From Atrichornis clamosus (Eukaryota; Chordata; Aves; Passeriformes; Menuridae), in the NCBI GenBank assembly GCA_013400975.1, contig WBMZ01008648.1, positions 62,001 through 126,000 on the forward strand: a stretch of 64,000 bases of DNA, read 5' to 3'. This document shows positions 11,285 through 24,636 of this stretch, piece after piece. The notes under the pieces were generated by a model that was not told the origin of the DNA, did not search any database, and saw nothing but the letters and a program-made list of their open reading frames with translations. The stretch's first letter is position 1. Every line of letters begins with the position of its first letter. The position numbers and the translations under genes were made by a program.

Positions 11285-14200
11285 CTAGTGGATGTGGATG
11301 ATCAGCCATCAGGTACATCTTTCCCATTTTCATTTTACTGTGGATTAGGGACTTGGTGCTGGAGTATTCATGCTAAAACTTTTCCTTTAGGAGCACTGGA
11401 TGAACTTCTGTTTTATGAATTGAACTGATTGCTTTTTGAGCCTATTTCGATACACTTATACAACACCTCATGGCAATGAGTTCAGTGTTACAACTGTCAC
11501 ATGACAAAGTAGTTCCTTTTGTATGCTTTAAATTACCAGCTTCATAGCATCACCAGTTCAAATCCTATGAGAATTAGAACGTAACAATTCCCTAGTGCTC
11601 CTTTCCTTGTCAGTTGCAAATTTAGAATTCTTAATACACTGTTTTCTTCACTGGCTAAGACTTGCAGTTGCTTAATTTCTGCAGAAGACACTGACCAGCT
11701 TAGTGATGGTTTATAGCTTTTTTCTCAGTTCCCTTCATAAGAGTTCTTAACAGAGTTTTCATTTTTGAATGCTACTGAACATTGGGGTGATATTTTAACC
11801 TGCAGCACAATGTCTGTGTGACTATGGTTGGTGTGGAACTGAACTCAGCACCAGTTTTGCTGCCCCCACAAATGTGAGGCACATTGGTATCTTGAGTATC
11901 TTTCCATTTTGGACTGGGAAGAGGGAGATCCTTAATTTCATATTGTAACACCTGGCAAAGCAAGCTGGGTGAGGACTCTTGCTACTTAATATCAGCCCTT
12001 AATTTTTTAATGTGAATAAACTGAGGGCATTGGTCTTCAGGAGTAGAAGATGATGTTTATAACCTCTCTTTAATGAAGAAGTAATATAATTGTAATAGTT
12101 GAAGTAATGTAACTGTATTAATTGAAGCTTGCAGAAACACACCTTTTCTGACTGGCTGCAAATGTTGTTATTTTTAAGTTTGGCTTCAGTCCATATTGGA
12201 TCAAGATCAAATTTCTATATACATTTATGATGAACTGCAAATTCCCCAGATTCTGCTGTGGTGCAATGAAATTGATGTTCTTGTTTAGAGCTGCCTTCCT
12301 GGAGCAGCTGCAGAGTTCTGGGTGCTGGGACAGAGCTGCCAACTCCTGATGGGCTGCCAGAGGCAGTTTCCAGTGTCCAGGCTCAACCACACCTCAAGGT
12401 GCGCATATCCCCAAAACCAAACGCGCCCATTCCTCACTATTTTCCCATCAGGGATGACATTTGAACTGAAACAGTTAGGGGTCAATAGGCTGTCAGGATT
12501 TGATTGATTTGTTTCTTTTATAGAAATTGTTGTTTCCATGTGAAAAAAAATTATGCCCCGATGTAATTGCACACTTCAGAAAAAAAAAGAGAATGGTAAA
12601 GAGTATTTTAGGTGCAGGCATAGAAGAATAACATATCAGAAGGAAGGAAGACTGAAGCTGGGATTTAAAAGATGAAGGCGTGTATCTTCTAAGCATTGCT
12701 CGCTATGTCTGGATGCAGTAATGGGGCAAGGAGAGATGACTGGCATTTATTGTCAATTTTAAGGTATAGTAAAAAGCAGGTCTTTATGTGACATTGAATG
12801 CAACATGACTGACAGTAATTTTGCCATCCCCATTCTGTCAGCTACTGATAAAGTGCATGAGCATATGTATAATTTCTGAATGATGTGAAGACACTTTCTG
12901 GTTCATAAGTAATTCCTTTAAAAAAAAGATCTGATCGGTGAAGGGAGAGGGTAATGCAGTTTCAAAGCAATGCAATATTCAGCATAACAGGTAGCACTTG
13001 TAACATATATCATGTAGAGGAACTGTATTTTATTATAATTTGAGCCATCAATTACGGGAGAAGCAGTTAGAGAAATTGAACTAATTTGAACACTGCAATA
13101 GAGTTTGCACCTGGCTATTCCAGAAGTTAATATGGGCCATTTGGTGCACAAAAAGTCTTGCACATTCCAAATGCCTGGAGAGCAATATTGTTGTTAATAT
13201 CAACCATATTAATGCACAGTAGAGACATGTCCAAGTCAATGATTAATTTACAATTAAAATGCAAGGGGGGAAAAGAGGAATGTCAAGGAAAATCACATTG
13301 TGGCAGTGGAGGGAGGCAGTGGCACACACTGAGAAAAAGTTTTTATTTAAAGCAGTATTTGTTTCCAGGATTTCATAAAGCTCCACTTTTTACCCACTTA
13401 GGCAGCTGAAATCTGAATTTCGTAACGTTTGTTTGTTCTAAGAATTAGTCAGTAGGGCAGAAGTAACACTGGAATAATGTTCCCTGTTTGTAGGCTGGTT
13501 ACCATCCAGGCTTTCCTGAAAAATTGCCTCTTCTCTGAATGCAAATGTGTCCTTTTGTAACGCATCCCATACACACAAGCATGTCATGTTCCAAACAGAA
13601 GGTCCCTGGGTGGGCTCTTTCAGAACCTGTCTTCCTGCTCTGCCACAGAATGGTTCTGCCTCTGGCAAAATCCTCCAGTCACTTCCATGGAGGTAGAACT
13701 GTCTATGAAGCTTCCAGCACCCCACCCCTGAGCCCACATCACACTCATTTCAGGAGAGAATCTTCAGGGACAGGCAGTAACAGGGAATATTGGCAGGGAA
13801 TACCCCCTGTGGAAAGTGTGGGGGGAGTGAAAAGAAGACTGGCAGCGATGTTCCAATGTTATCCCTCCTAAAGCTGCCCTGCTGAGATGAGACACCCATT
13901 TACTAACAGCATTTGCCTGTCCAGGACCTGTCTGACTCACTATAAAGGAGTGTAGGTAGCAAACTTCAAAGTTTTTTAAGAAGTGAAAATGGTTCTATTT
14001 TAAGCTTTAGAGCCAAGACTGCAACTGCCCATGTTATGCTTGCAGAAGTCTGGGAGTGCCAGGCAGAGGTGATGATTTATCTCAGGAGCTGGGAGGACAA
14101 CTCTGCCCTTCAGACAGATTCTTTTGCCAGGAGAACACAGGCAGCTTTTTGCAGAAGTCCCTGCAGGGAGGCTGTACTGAATGTTACCATCAGGCTGCAT

Positions 14201-15734
14201 CCAGCCCAGTGCTGCTTTATTTTCTAGCCTGAAGAAAGACTGGAAGGTTGATTCCATACTGTGGGTTTCACTCTGTCTCCTCACAGTCTTTTGAAACAGT
14301 TGAACCTGTTCACTTAGACGAGGCAGAGGTGGTTTGCTCTCAAAGTGAATTACAAATTTATGCAGAATTCTTACAAGTTGCCTCAAAATAAATGACACAG
14401 TAGGAGAGACCTTATTGTTACTGCTCCTGAAAATAATGTGGAAGATGTGCTCAGCCTTTAATGAAAAGCATTTAAGGTCAAAGTTCTCTTCTCAGGGTTT
14501 TCCATTGTCCGGTAAACAGAAAATTCTGGCTTTTCCTGTGCCTGGGGCATTCATAGTGTTGCTTTTTTGTTGTGGATTCCCTGATGTCTAGAAAGGGGTG
14601 AATTCCTGCTGCCAAAATATTACCATTTAATTATCAAACCAATCAACTGTGAGACAAATGTCCCCAGGGAAGCAATCTTCATTAGTTCCAATTTTTACAG
14701 AGCTACTTGGGGTTTTTTTGGTTTCTCATTTTCTCCCACATTAGTAACTGGCAGTGTGTGCATGTCTCCAAATTAGGATGGAAATGTGGGGTTTGGGGAT
14801 TGCCAATTAATGGATGTTATTAGATGTTCTGAGCTTTCTTGCAGGCTGACACTGTTCTTGGGGAGGCTTTGGAGATACAGTTTTAAAAATGTTACCGCTG
14901 TTAGAAGTTTAAAATACAGGAAAGCCCTCTTTCAATTATGTCCTGATGTCACAGCTATCTCTGTCATGTCCTTAGACACTTCCTTTAAGTGGATGTGGTT
15001 CTTTCCATGGGAAATTTAGGAGTTTGTATTTGGGAACTGATGCTCAGTAGAATTCTCTCATATGAACCACACATGATCTTTATTCTTCTCCCAGAAACTC
15101 ATGTCCAGATTTCTCAGTCTTTTGTTATAGCTCCAGTATATTCTAAAACTCTAGAGCTGAATTGTTGCTGTTTGCTGTTGTGCAGCTGTTCCAGTAACTT
15201 CTATTGTCCACAGACAACAATCCACCTCTCCGGCATTTAAACTCTATGGTAGGAGGAGAAAAGGACAGGTCGCTGTCTGCTTTTTGTATCAGTCGGCCGT
15301 TGACAGATTTGTCTTGGTTAGCAGTCTGGGTCTCAAGTTCCAAAATGCCTGTGACAGTGGCCAGAGTTGGAGAACTGGTAGCAGAGCAGGGCTGAACCAG
15401 AAGCACATGCCAGACTAGTGAGGTCAGGATTCTTGGGGATGGTTGCAGCTTGTAAGTGTTCCCATTTGTTACATTGTCAGTTTGACTGTAGTCCAAGTCA
15501 CTCAGCTTTGTGCCAGATCCTGAGCCAGAAAGGTTTTGTCTGCCTGATTTCCTAAGGATACAAATCTTATGAGATCTCACTGTCTCTGTATTTGTGTCTT
15601 TCAGTCCCCTTGCAATTACTGTTGGGCCAATTTCAATCAAATGAGATACAGGGGTGGCACGCTTGAGGATTTGAAGTTATATTTTGTGAAAATGCACAGC
15701 TGTGTGAAGAGAGATACCATAGGAATGCCCCTGT

Positions 15735-15774
15735 AAGGATGTAGTAGGAGTGGAAAGGTTGTAGTAGGAGTTCA
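15735..15774 (+). repeat. Two-copy 20-bp tandem repeat
   Basis: Two adjacent 20-base units, AAGGATGTAGTAGGAGTGGA and AAGGTTGTAGTAGGAGTTCA, differ at three positions. They share GTAGTAGGAGT. This looks like a small local slippage duplication. Confidence 0.75.
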
Positions 15775-15879
15775 TTTGGATAACTAAGAATCCCCTTGGA
15801 GAGCATTCTTACCAGTGTCCCCGCTCCTGAGGGAGTTTGTCTTACACACAAAATCCAACCACAAGACACAAGTAGGAAA

Positions 15880-16215
15880 ACAAGTCTCCTTTATTGCTCT
15901 TTAAAGACCTCATTTCACTTTGGCTGTTCTTGTATAGATTAATTAGTGCCATAAATGTCTTACATAACGCATCAGATAAAGCCCTACTATGGCTTTCCCT
16001 CAGCTGTGAACACGAGACGACAGAGTTGTTGTCTTCCTTCTTGATGTGTATAAATATCCCTGAATGAGCTGAAAGAAGCGGCAAATCAAAGTCCTCTTCA
16101 AGCTGTGGTCCAGGGCAGCTGCTCTTTGGTAAGCCAGTGAAACATGGGCAATGGAATCACTGCAGCTTTTTCTCTTACAGGTCATAGTACCCATTTTCAT
16201 GGATGCAAGCTAACA
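15880..16215. promoter_or_regulatory. Candidate conserved non-coding element
   Basis: This is a repeat-free block of balanced composition that reads like constrained non-coding DNA. It has a homeobox-type ATTAATTAG near 15939, ATTTATTG-type tracts, and no microsatellite or CR1 signature. Functional status is inferred from its appearance only and needs cross-species alignment. Confidence 0.25.
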
Positions 16216-19200
16216 AACAAAACCGGGGAGATCTGAGAGCAGTGTTTGAACAGACAAAACTTGGTCTCCTTTTCATTTTGGCTGGAAATTAAAACTGTCA
16301 TGGTAACACTTCACAGGATGGTCTTCCAATTTCTTTTTCAGAATATTTATGTGGACTTGGATCAAAACACATTAGATGGAGACACTTTCACAGACTGGCA
16401 GACTGGCCCTCTCTGGACTGGAATTATCCAGCCAGTTTTAGTCAGAGAAACTGGCTTTCTATCTCAAAGTAGGAGACAATGCCTTAAAATGCTGCCTTTC
16501 TTTTTCCCCACCACATTTTTTAATTAGGTCATGTTTCAAAGAAAAGAATGGAAAAAAGTGCTGCTGATTTTTCTACATAGAAATAATAATCCAGAAAGTG
16601 CTGTTTAATGAGTTTCTTTTCCTTGTATCAGTTCGCATAATAATTTATATGCATCAATAGGAAAACAGTGCAAATGCAAGTCCTGTCATGAAGGGTTCCC
16701 ACTTAGGTAACTTCTGTTAGGGGGAAGAAATGGTGTTAGCAACTTTTGCTTCCATGCTTCCCTCATTCCTTCTACTCTATTTCAATTGCTTGCATGGAAT
16801 GTGGTTGTTTTCCTTCATATTTTTTACAAAAATAAGGCTTTAAAAGCTGCTGTTGATCATTAGCATTTTACAAAAGCAAACTGGGAACATCACCAGCATA
16901 AAAGCTACTGAGGTTTCAATGAAATAAAAGGAAAGTTGAAAGAGCAAACTCAGTTTCAAAGGTGAAACTGATGAGGTTTATTGTCAGGTTGGGAGAAATG
17001 TCAGATGGAAAAAAAAGTCATAAAATAACAGCATGTGTTTCTAGTGCTGTCTACAAGAACCAAATCTGATCCACTGGGATTCAAGTGGACACTTTTTGCA
17101 GCATTGAGTAACCTTATCCACAGTCATTTACTACAGCTTCTTTCTTAGGATTATTTGGCCACCATCAGGTAAAAGACTGTGAATTGAACACATTGATCAT
17201 CTCCAGTTCCAAAGTTCTTCTGTGAGGTTCTTGACAATTCATTCAGGTTCACTCAGTGTTGAGTTTACTGTGTGTGGACCTTCAATTCCTAGATCACATC
17301 AGAGAAAGAGAGAGCTACCCTCTATTCTTTCTCTGATTTGAAGATAGCTTTGGGAACAAAGTGATGTTGATGTTCAGCTGCCTGTCTCCTCCTGGAATAA
17401 TTGCCAGACAGATCTAAAATTTTGCCTTGCATGCAGTACCACCCAGTAAAACAAACGTTGCACAAGACCATAATACAGTGGCTGGGTTAATTTTGTGCTA
17501 GTTCTACTGCCTGCTTGATATACAATCATTTCAATTCCTCTCTGGTTCCCATTGGTGTGGCTTTTATTTAATGTCTCTCCCTGTGTCCTGAACATAATGC
17601 TTACCTTTGGGTGGAGACTGAGGGCTGAGTTGAGAGAGAAGATATTGGCAGCCCCTAAGCTTTGAGGTGCTTTGCTCATTAGAGTTCATCAGTTTGGGGA
17701 CTCCTTGCTGTTTTGGAAAACAGGAACAGAAAAAGAGACTGTAAATGCTGCTGGACTGAATAAAAGGTTCTGTTATTGGGAAAAGGAAAAAAAACCAACC
17801 TACAACAGAAACAAAGAGGTAAGAGCTCTAGAGAGGCAGGAGTTGTCAAAAAGGCTTCCCCATCAAACAGACTTCAGAGAACCATAGCAGACGGATTTTC
17901 AGTACCAGTCAAATGTAAGAGTGTAGGAAGTTGACATGCTGTCCCTTGGAGAGCCGAGGTATTGACAAAAGACATGCAAACTTGAAAAATGTACATTTGT
18001 GGAAAAATCCATCCTGACAAGTGACTGCACTTAAGTCGCCAAATGGACTTCACCCATGGGATGAAACTCAATTATTGTTGCACATCCAATGAATCCATCC
18101 ATGGAGAAAGCACATGGCCAATAAAAGTGAACCGTTCAGTAATCAGATCTTTCAAAAACTATTTAGCTCTTTGCCACTGAGTCCCTGCTCTAAGTGACGT
18201 GTACTTCCCTGCAAACCTGCTGGGCTCCTCGAGTGGCTGGTTAGGAGTGCTGAGCCATTCTGAGCTCTTCTGGGGCACAAACACACCCTGCACAAGCCAC
18301 TCAAAATCATTCCTCAAATCCTTCTGAGTTGTCCGACATCAAAGCTTTTTCAATTGCAGTTTGTATTTTGTACATGTGAAGGATGCTTTTGTGTTTGGAG
18401 ATATTTTTACAGTACTGTGAGTAGTAGCTATTTATTGCCTAAAGGATTGTCTTAAATGGTTTAGCCCAGTCAAGGCTCCATTAAGTAAGGAGCTTGCAAG
18501 CTGCAAGTCATTAAGACAGTCTCCATTTTGAGTGAGGAAGTGTCGAGTGTGCATCTGCTGCTCAGAGTTTATCTTTCCATGCCAATATTTATTAGGTGCC
18601 ATCTCTCTTCCTTTGAGATTACATTATACTTTGCACAATCTGTGTACTTTTTATTTGCCATCTCCTTGATTTCAGCAGGTCCACAGTTATTGTCATAAAT
18701 AAATCCCTCAAAGTAAAAGACCTATTTTGGGTAATTTTGATTTTCTGATTCACAGATGAAAGCCAGCCCTACTATTGGCCTTGAAGTCATTTGTTTTAGG
18801 ATGCACCTGCACACATATTTGTTTTGTAACAATAACATCTTTGTCAAACTGAAACACTACAACTGTTTTTTGAGAAAAACAGGCAACAGTGGCTGACAAC
18901 AGATGCTTTTAAGAACATGTATATTATGTGCAAGTGTTTCATATGTCCACCTATTTGCTATGGCCAGTTTTGAAACATGTGCCTCTTTTACCAGCCGTCT
19001 AGTTCACTGCTGTGCCTGTTCTGTTTTCACAGATCTGTCATGGTGCTTTTTAGAAGATGTCATTCTCTAGAATAAATTGAATATCCAGTTTTTCATGACA
19101 ATTCAGAATGCAGTTTCCCTCAGATATGTGAAATTCCAGTACCAACACCGTGTACCCACATATATGTGACATGAACACAGACATCTGCCCTTCCACCCTT

Positions 19201-20728
19201 CAATAAGAGGAAAAGTTTTTTGTCTTTATTTCTTTTTTACTCCCACTGTTCCAACCAAGCTTTTTTTCATAATCTGCCTGCCTTTCCCTTTCTCTTTACA
19301 AGCTGGCAGTTCGGCCTTGGAACATTCTCTGGGCTGCCAAGCAACAGGCTTCTCCTTATCCAGATTTTCTGAGAAAAATGTAGCACATCTGTTTACACTG
19401 TCACCCTGACGTAGGTTTGAGCCGACTCTCAAGACAGGAGTTATCAGGCATTATTAAGTCACGCAACAGCGATGAAGGAGCATCAACCATCAAGTCTTGC
19501 ATCATCCCAGCCTCAGAGAAAACTGTTTAGCACAATTTTATTCATATGCTGTGAGTGGATATGAACAGGGTGCTGGATTTAACTTGTTCCAGCCAAAGAC
19601 TGTTTAACAATTCTAGCGATGACATTAGCAATTTTATCTCAACAAGCCAAAAATCCACGTTCTTTGAAGAATCTCCTTGGGGAACTGAAAAAAACCACCT
19701 TCAAATCCAGTAACACGTTTTCATAAAAACACCCCATATTTGCTTCATATTTATGACAAATCTTCATCACACTCAAGGTCTATCCAGCAAAGTTTTTTCT
19801 CAATCTAACATTCTTTTCAGCATTTGTCTTCACGATACCGTGACTCAGCACAACATGAGCATGGTATGCAAGTCTACCATTAAGCAAATATTTTTCATTG
19901 TTTGCAGAATCCCTAGAATTCAGCAGAGGAATAGACTGGTATTTGAGCCAAGAAACATCTGAATGTCATGTAAAGTTCAGTTAATTATTTTCTAAATAGT
20001 CACCAGCACTACTCTAGCTTAGAGTAGAGTTCAACTGGTATTGTTGTGATCACACTGGAGCCTTTCAGAGGGGGTGAATGTTTGCTTTCATTTTGGCCTG
20101 CCTGGTTTCACATTGTGACAAAGCCATTTCAGTAATGGATGCATTCTCAAACACTTAGAAAAACCATGGCTGTGGACATTTTAAAATTGCACCGTTGTGC
20201 TTCCAGAGAATCAGCTTAGTCTGATTAGCACTCTGCAGGTATTCCACGTGTCCTTCAGCCAGGAGCACACAAACCAGCAGTGGCCCAGCAAAATTTGAGT
20301 CAACTGTGCCATCATTGTAATCTGTGTCTATATTTATGGCACCATAAAATAAAGAGGAAGCATTTTTGAGAGTTTAGGTTCAACTCTACAAGGCTTGAGC
20401 TTTCTGGCTCTCCTCTGGGCTCCCTGACCTGTTCTGGCAGTGCTGAAGGGATTGGGAGCTAATGGTAAAAGAGTTGCTCTTGCAGCAATGAGTCAACACT
20501 AGTGAGCAACCTCTGAAGGACTGCTCTAGTGTCAGACATTCCAAAGGTAGCAAAAAGTCACCTAATTTGCAGTTTGTACTCCAAATCTTGACTTCTACAA
20601 TATAAGTTACAAGATCTGATTTTGTTCTATTACCAAAACTCTGAAAAACAACATAAGGAGCATGGGAGCACACCCTTGCTCAGGTTTACAAAAGTATTTA
20701 AACATACAAAGATGCAGACAGACACCTA

Positions 20729-20833
20729 ATAGGATTTATAAAAGTGCCTAAGGGGGTTTGGGACCTAATTCCCATTGGCTGTCAATGGGAATTAGATGTG
20801 TAATCTACTTAGGCAATTTGAAAATCCCACTGG
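20729..20833. repeat. Palindromic MITE-like ancient repeat
   Basis: The whole segment is one imperfect inverted repeat about 100 bases long. The centre is exact: CTAATTCCCATTG at 20765-20777 and CAATGGGAATTAG at 20783-20795, separated by GCTGT. Farther out TGCCTAAG (20745-20752) pairs with CTTAGGCA (20808-20815) in register, and GGATTT (from 20732) pairs with AAATCC (to 20827) with a one-base slip. The word order resembles a dispersed palindromic repeat I recall from amniote genomes (TTTTCAAAAGTGCCTAAG...CCCATTG...CAATGGG), but I cannot assign a database name. Confidence 0.75.
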
Positions 20834-21761
20834 CTGCATCTTTTCATGGCTAAGTACCATTACAAGCCTTAGCTTTAATGAATAGAATTATTATTATACT
20901 TGGTTTCATTTCCTAAAACTCTGATCTTGGTATGAAGGCTCAGGAAAAAACTGCTTGAATCCGAGCATAGATGTGTGCCATGGATATGAAGTGTCAGGAA
21001 GGAATAACTGAGTTGCTGAAACAGTCTTCATATCACCACTGCATCTTCAACCAGCCCAGAGAGCTCCCAGGGGGTTGTGTATTGGCCAGCTTGGCTTTAA
21101 TGTGTGCCATGTAAAAATTGCAAGTGACTTGGTGAAGGAAAATTCTGCTCACTCACTGCAAAGTAGTAAAGAAAACAAAATCATAAGTGCCCAGAGGCTG
21201 TGACTAGCCAGTTGAAAAGGTTTCATTTTTCCTGCAAGGAACAGCTTTGGAGACTTCTCACCACTCCATGGACTGAATTAAGTCCCATGTGGTGCTGGAG
21301 AGAATTTACAGCTTTGGGCAGTACAAGGACTCTTTGGTTACCCTCTTGTGCTCAGGCAACCCAGACACAGGCTGCAGTGCAGAGTTTAACCAAACAACAC
21401 TCTATTCCTTTCCCTTTTTCTTGTCAGGCTTGAACTCAAACAATAACCAAAATTTCCCTATCCATACAGTTTTGCAAAAGCTGTGAAAAGCTTGATTTCC
21501 CTGGATTTCTACATGATGTAGTTTTCATTAAACCCAATTTGAGCTTCTTGTAATTGTTTATCCACTTAACTTCATAAGCTAAGAGTTGTGTGTTGTGTGA
21601 GTCAGCCAGTACACAAAAGAGTCAGAATGAGAAATTGGGGTAAGAAAAATTTGGGATGGGCTTCTACATTGTCTGAAACTGCAAAAAGGTACTAATTATT
21701 TACAGGGTTTCATTAAATATATATGAAAAAAACAAATGTTCTTTGAGCTCAGTGGAATTTG

Positions 21762-22028
21762 AAAATACCAGGACAAGAAGAAATGGCCTCAAGCTGTGCC
21801 AGGGGAGGTTCGGGTTGGACACCAGGGAGAATTTCTCCATGGGAAAGGTTGTCAAGCATTGGAAGAGGCTGCCCAGAAAAGTGGTGGAGCCACTATCCCT
21901 GGAAGTGTCCAAGGCATGACTGGACATGGCGCTCAGTGCTCTGATCTGGTTGACAAGGTGGTGTTTGTTCACAGGTTGAACTTGATGGTCTCGGAGGTCT
22001 TTCCCAACCTCGATGATCTGTGATTCTT
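21762..22028 (+). mobile_element. CR1 LINE 3' fragment, sense orientation
   Basis: Sense-strand CR1 landmarks appear in order: ACCAGGACAAGAAGAAATGG, TGCCAGGGGAGGTTCGGG, GGCTGCCCAGAAAAGTGGTGG, CTATCCCTGGAAGTGTCC, GGTTGAACTTGATGGTCTC and GGTCTTTCCCAACCTCGATG, ending in the terminal TGTGATTCTT. It includes the last part of ORF2 and the 3' UTR and is 5'-truncated. The short open frames across it are decayed CR1 reading frames. Confidence 0.93.
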
Positions 22029-22683
22029 AGCAGCATTTCTTGATCTCCTGGCAAGAACTTGTACTATTTTGGGACATCTACAGGCGCACAGATGTGAACA
22101 AGGTCAGTTTGCTGCAGGATGGTCTCACTTGAGGTTCAGTACAGTTTTTTGAATCAGACAGGAAAGGTGTCACTCTGAATGTGGCTGTAATGCCCACTGA
22201 CAGACCTCAAGACAAAGGAAGAGCTGAATGTCCTGTGAAAAGGGGCAAGTGCCCAGGTGCAGTCAGCCCTGGGATGCAGGAGTGAACCATCACCAGGAAC
22301 ACACACAAGCCTTGGCCGTAGCCAGCTGAATTCAGTTTTACTGCAAACTGCAAAGGCCTGCTGAAATCTTGCCACAGCTAGTATTTCTTCCCAGCACACC
22401 CATTGCTGAGCAACAATGTGTGTCCTTTTCCAGAGAATGGGATCAGCCCAGACTGGCTCTTGAGAAACACACCAGCTGCACTTGAGGGAGCACTGGGATG
22501 AATGTTCAAGGAGCTCTGCAGCCCCAGCAGAACACTGGGTTTCCATAGCTCAGGGCAGTTAGGCAGTGTAATCCCTTGTGTGAAAGAGACACCCTCTGCC
22601 AGAGGCAGTGGCATTTAGGTGCTAGGGAAGGAGGGGGGATATGTATGTTGAGAAGCCAATTGATCAGGAATAAGAACAGTGAG

Positions 22684-22732
22684 CTTCTTTCTTTTTTTCT
22701 TTTTTTTTCCTTTTTCTTTCTTTTTTTTCTGG
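22684..22732 (+). repeat. Polypyrimidine (CTTT)n-like tract
   Basis: About 49 bases consist almost wholly of T with scattered C, so the complement is a long polypurine strand. It is an imperfect mononucleotide/CTTT microsatellite likely to vary in length between individuals. It is not attached to a recognisable retroelement tail. Confidence 0.85.
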
Positions 22733-24436
22733 TAAGTTGATTTGATGCTAACCAACTGGAGGGGCATTAGGACTAACTGCTTCCTGGCACAGAGTACACA
22801 GACATTGTGCAAGATTCCTTTCAGCTCAGCTTTGCTGACATGCTTGGTTCTGACCTCAAATATCTCAAGTTTTTCCAGTTCTGAGTTCCTCTCCGAGTGA
22901 AAAGGCCTGTGTCAGTGAACTCGTGCCAAAATACCTGGGGAGCTGGGGCAGACTGGAAAGACTGGGTTGTTCTGCCTATGATCTCAGGCAGGGGGTTGAG
23001 TTGCTCTGCAGCTCTGGGAGGCCAGTCTGCAGAAGAGGGAAGAGGCATCAGGTGGGATGTGGAGGGTTAGTTCCAGTGGGATGAGTGAGCACACTGACAG
23101 CCAGCAGGCAAATGGCCCTGTTCCTTATTTCCAGTGGAAAGTATTTCAATCACAGTTTTTCTTTTTTGTTTCATCAACATTTTGCTTAGATCCTTTTTCA
23201 TTTTCTGAATAAAAGGAAATCATCCTTGGCATCATAATGGGTGAATACTGTCATGAAAAAGCCAGTTCCCACCAAATGCCCCCTGCTCCTCCAGTAGACA
23301 TTTTCCAACAAAAGGCTCTGAAATTTCAGCTGTCCCTGTATGTGCTCCAGATGAGTTTTACTTGGGGTGGTTCATGTTCCTTCCAGTCTCTGCATGTTCT
23401 GTTTTCAATGTTAGTCTGATTCAGCATCCCAAGAACAGACATCATCCTGGTGACTCCATCAAGACTGAGCTGTATTCATGTCACAGAGGAGACACAGGGT
23501 CTAGTTTCACCTCATCTCTTCCCATCCTGATAATGATCACAGCAATGATTTTCACTCTGCCTGACTTTTGTCTCTCTTGACTGGCAAACTAGGGAACTAA
23601 TTCTCCTGCCTCCCAAGGGGTTTATAACCATCCCTCTGAATATACCTCCTAAATGTCACACTTGGGATATTTCCTACATTAATTTACTTTTTTTTAAACT
23701 CCACTTCCTCCTTTAATTAGTGAAAGTTAGCTGACAACTGGGGAAACCTGCCTGTACAATTTTATTTCACTGTGTTTTCTCAGTTCTGAATTTCTCTTCA
23801 TCTTTTTATTTGGAAAATATCCTTGAAAAAGTGCTCATTTGCCCACGCAGTCCCAGGGAAGGATCTGTGTCTTTGTGTGAATTGTGGACATGTGTCTGTA
23901 TGTGTACAGAGCAGTATGTCCATGAAACATCTCTGTTCCTTGGGTCTGGTGTTTGAACTGCATATTGACCTACAACTGAAACACATTTTTTACTGTATTT
24001 GGGGAAAAATCTGGCATTCCATTGACACAAAAATTATTTTATAAACTTGCTTACCTATAGCTGTAAAGAGTAGTTTACTTATCCACAGGTCTTAATTTTG
24101 CTGCTGGAGGGGTTGAGGGAGAGATCGATAACATTGAGGGTTCTGTTTTGATCTCTGTGTGGCCATCTGTAATTATCAACTTTACTCACCATTTCTTGGT
24201 CACGTTCTCTCTCTTAAAGCCCGGCAATGATTTTAATGCTTTTTACTCAGATTGCTCTGAGAGAGATGTTGGTTCTGTTTGGAGAAGGGAGCACTGAGAT
24301 TAGAAGCTTTACAAAGCCTGGTGTTCAGTAGTTTTTAACTGCTGGAGCTCTTCCCAGCAGCTGAAGCGCTGTGTGACATAGAGGAGGCTTCACTCAACTT
24401 GAGCTGAAGGGGCCTGGGATTGATTTGGAAGTCTAT

Positions 24437-24494
24437 TTTTGACTAGCTGGATTTAGCTAGTCAAAATTTACACAGCTGTGAACAAATGCAGCTG
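24437..24494. other. Perfect hairpin followed by paired CAGCTG E-boxes
   Basis: TTTTGACTAGCT at 24437-24448 and AGCTAGTCAAAA at 24455-24466 are exact inverted copies around a GGATTT loop. Directly after it, CACAGCTGTG at 24471-24480 is a perfect palindrome centred on a CAGCTG E-box, and a second CAGCTG lies at 24489-24494. E-boxes of this type bind class I bHLH (E-protein) dimers. Whether this is a regulatory module or chance is not known. Confidence 0.5.
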
Positions 24495-24616
24495 TGCTGG
24501 TAGAAGATGTTGCTGCTCCCAGGAGATTGTCATCATCTACCTTGCCAGGGGTTACTGCCCCAGCCCTTCTGCCAGTGAAACATCCCATGGGTGATCCTGA
24601 AGTCAAGCAGTACCAG

Positions 24617-24636
24617 GTGGATGGATGGATGGATGG
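24617..24636 (+). repeat. (TGGA)n microsatellite
   Basis: About four and a half copies of the tetranucleotide TGGA, read as GTGGATGGATGGATGGATGG. It is a short simple repeat with no associated element. Confidence 0.85.

Larger units (their letters stand above)
10450..20700. other. Intergenic DNA upstream of CLINT1, block 1
   Basis: This is non-coding sequence beginning where the CpG island fades. It contains one CR1 fragment (11.15-11.28 kb), a 20-bp tandem duplication (15.735-15.774 kb) and a conserved-looking block at about 15.88-16.21 kb. A perfect EBF-type palindrome TCCCCAGGGA occurs at 14661-14670, but one such match is expected by chance in a window this size. The longest open frame is a 165-codon minus-strand frame at 15143-15640, which has no family resemblance I can see. 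The remainder is unremarkable AT-leaning DNA. Confidence 0.75.

Noticed and set aside
14661..14670. Perfect EBF-type palindrome TCCCCAGGGA
   Set aside because: A match to TCCCNNGGGA is expected about once per 65 kb by chance. There is no second site or supporting context, so autoregulation of EBF1 cannot be argued from it.
15143..15640. 165-codon minus-strand open frame
   Set aside because: No family resemblance and no codon-like signature. By rough stop-frequency reasoning about one frame of this length is expected by chance in the six frames of 64 kb.
19157..19168. CACATATATGTG palindrome
   Set aside because: A 12-bp AT-alternating palindrome is common by chance and has no supporting context.
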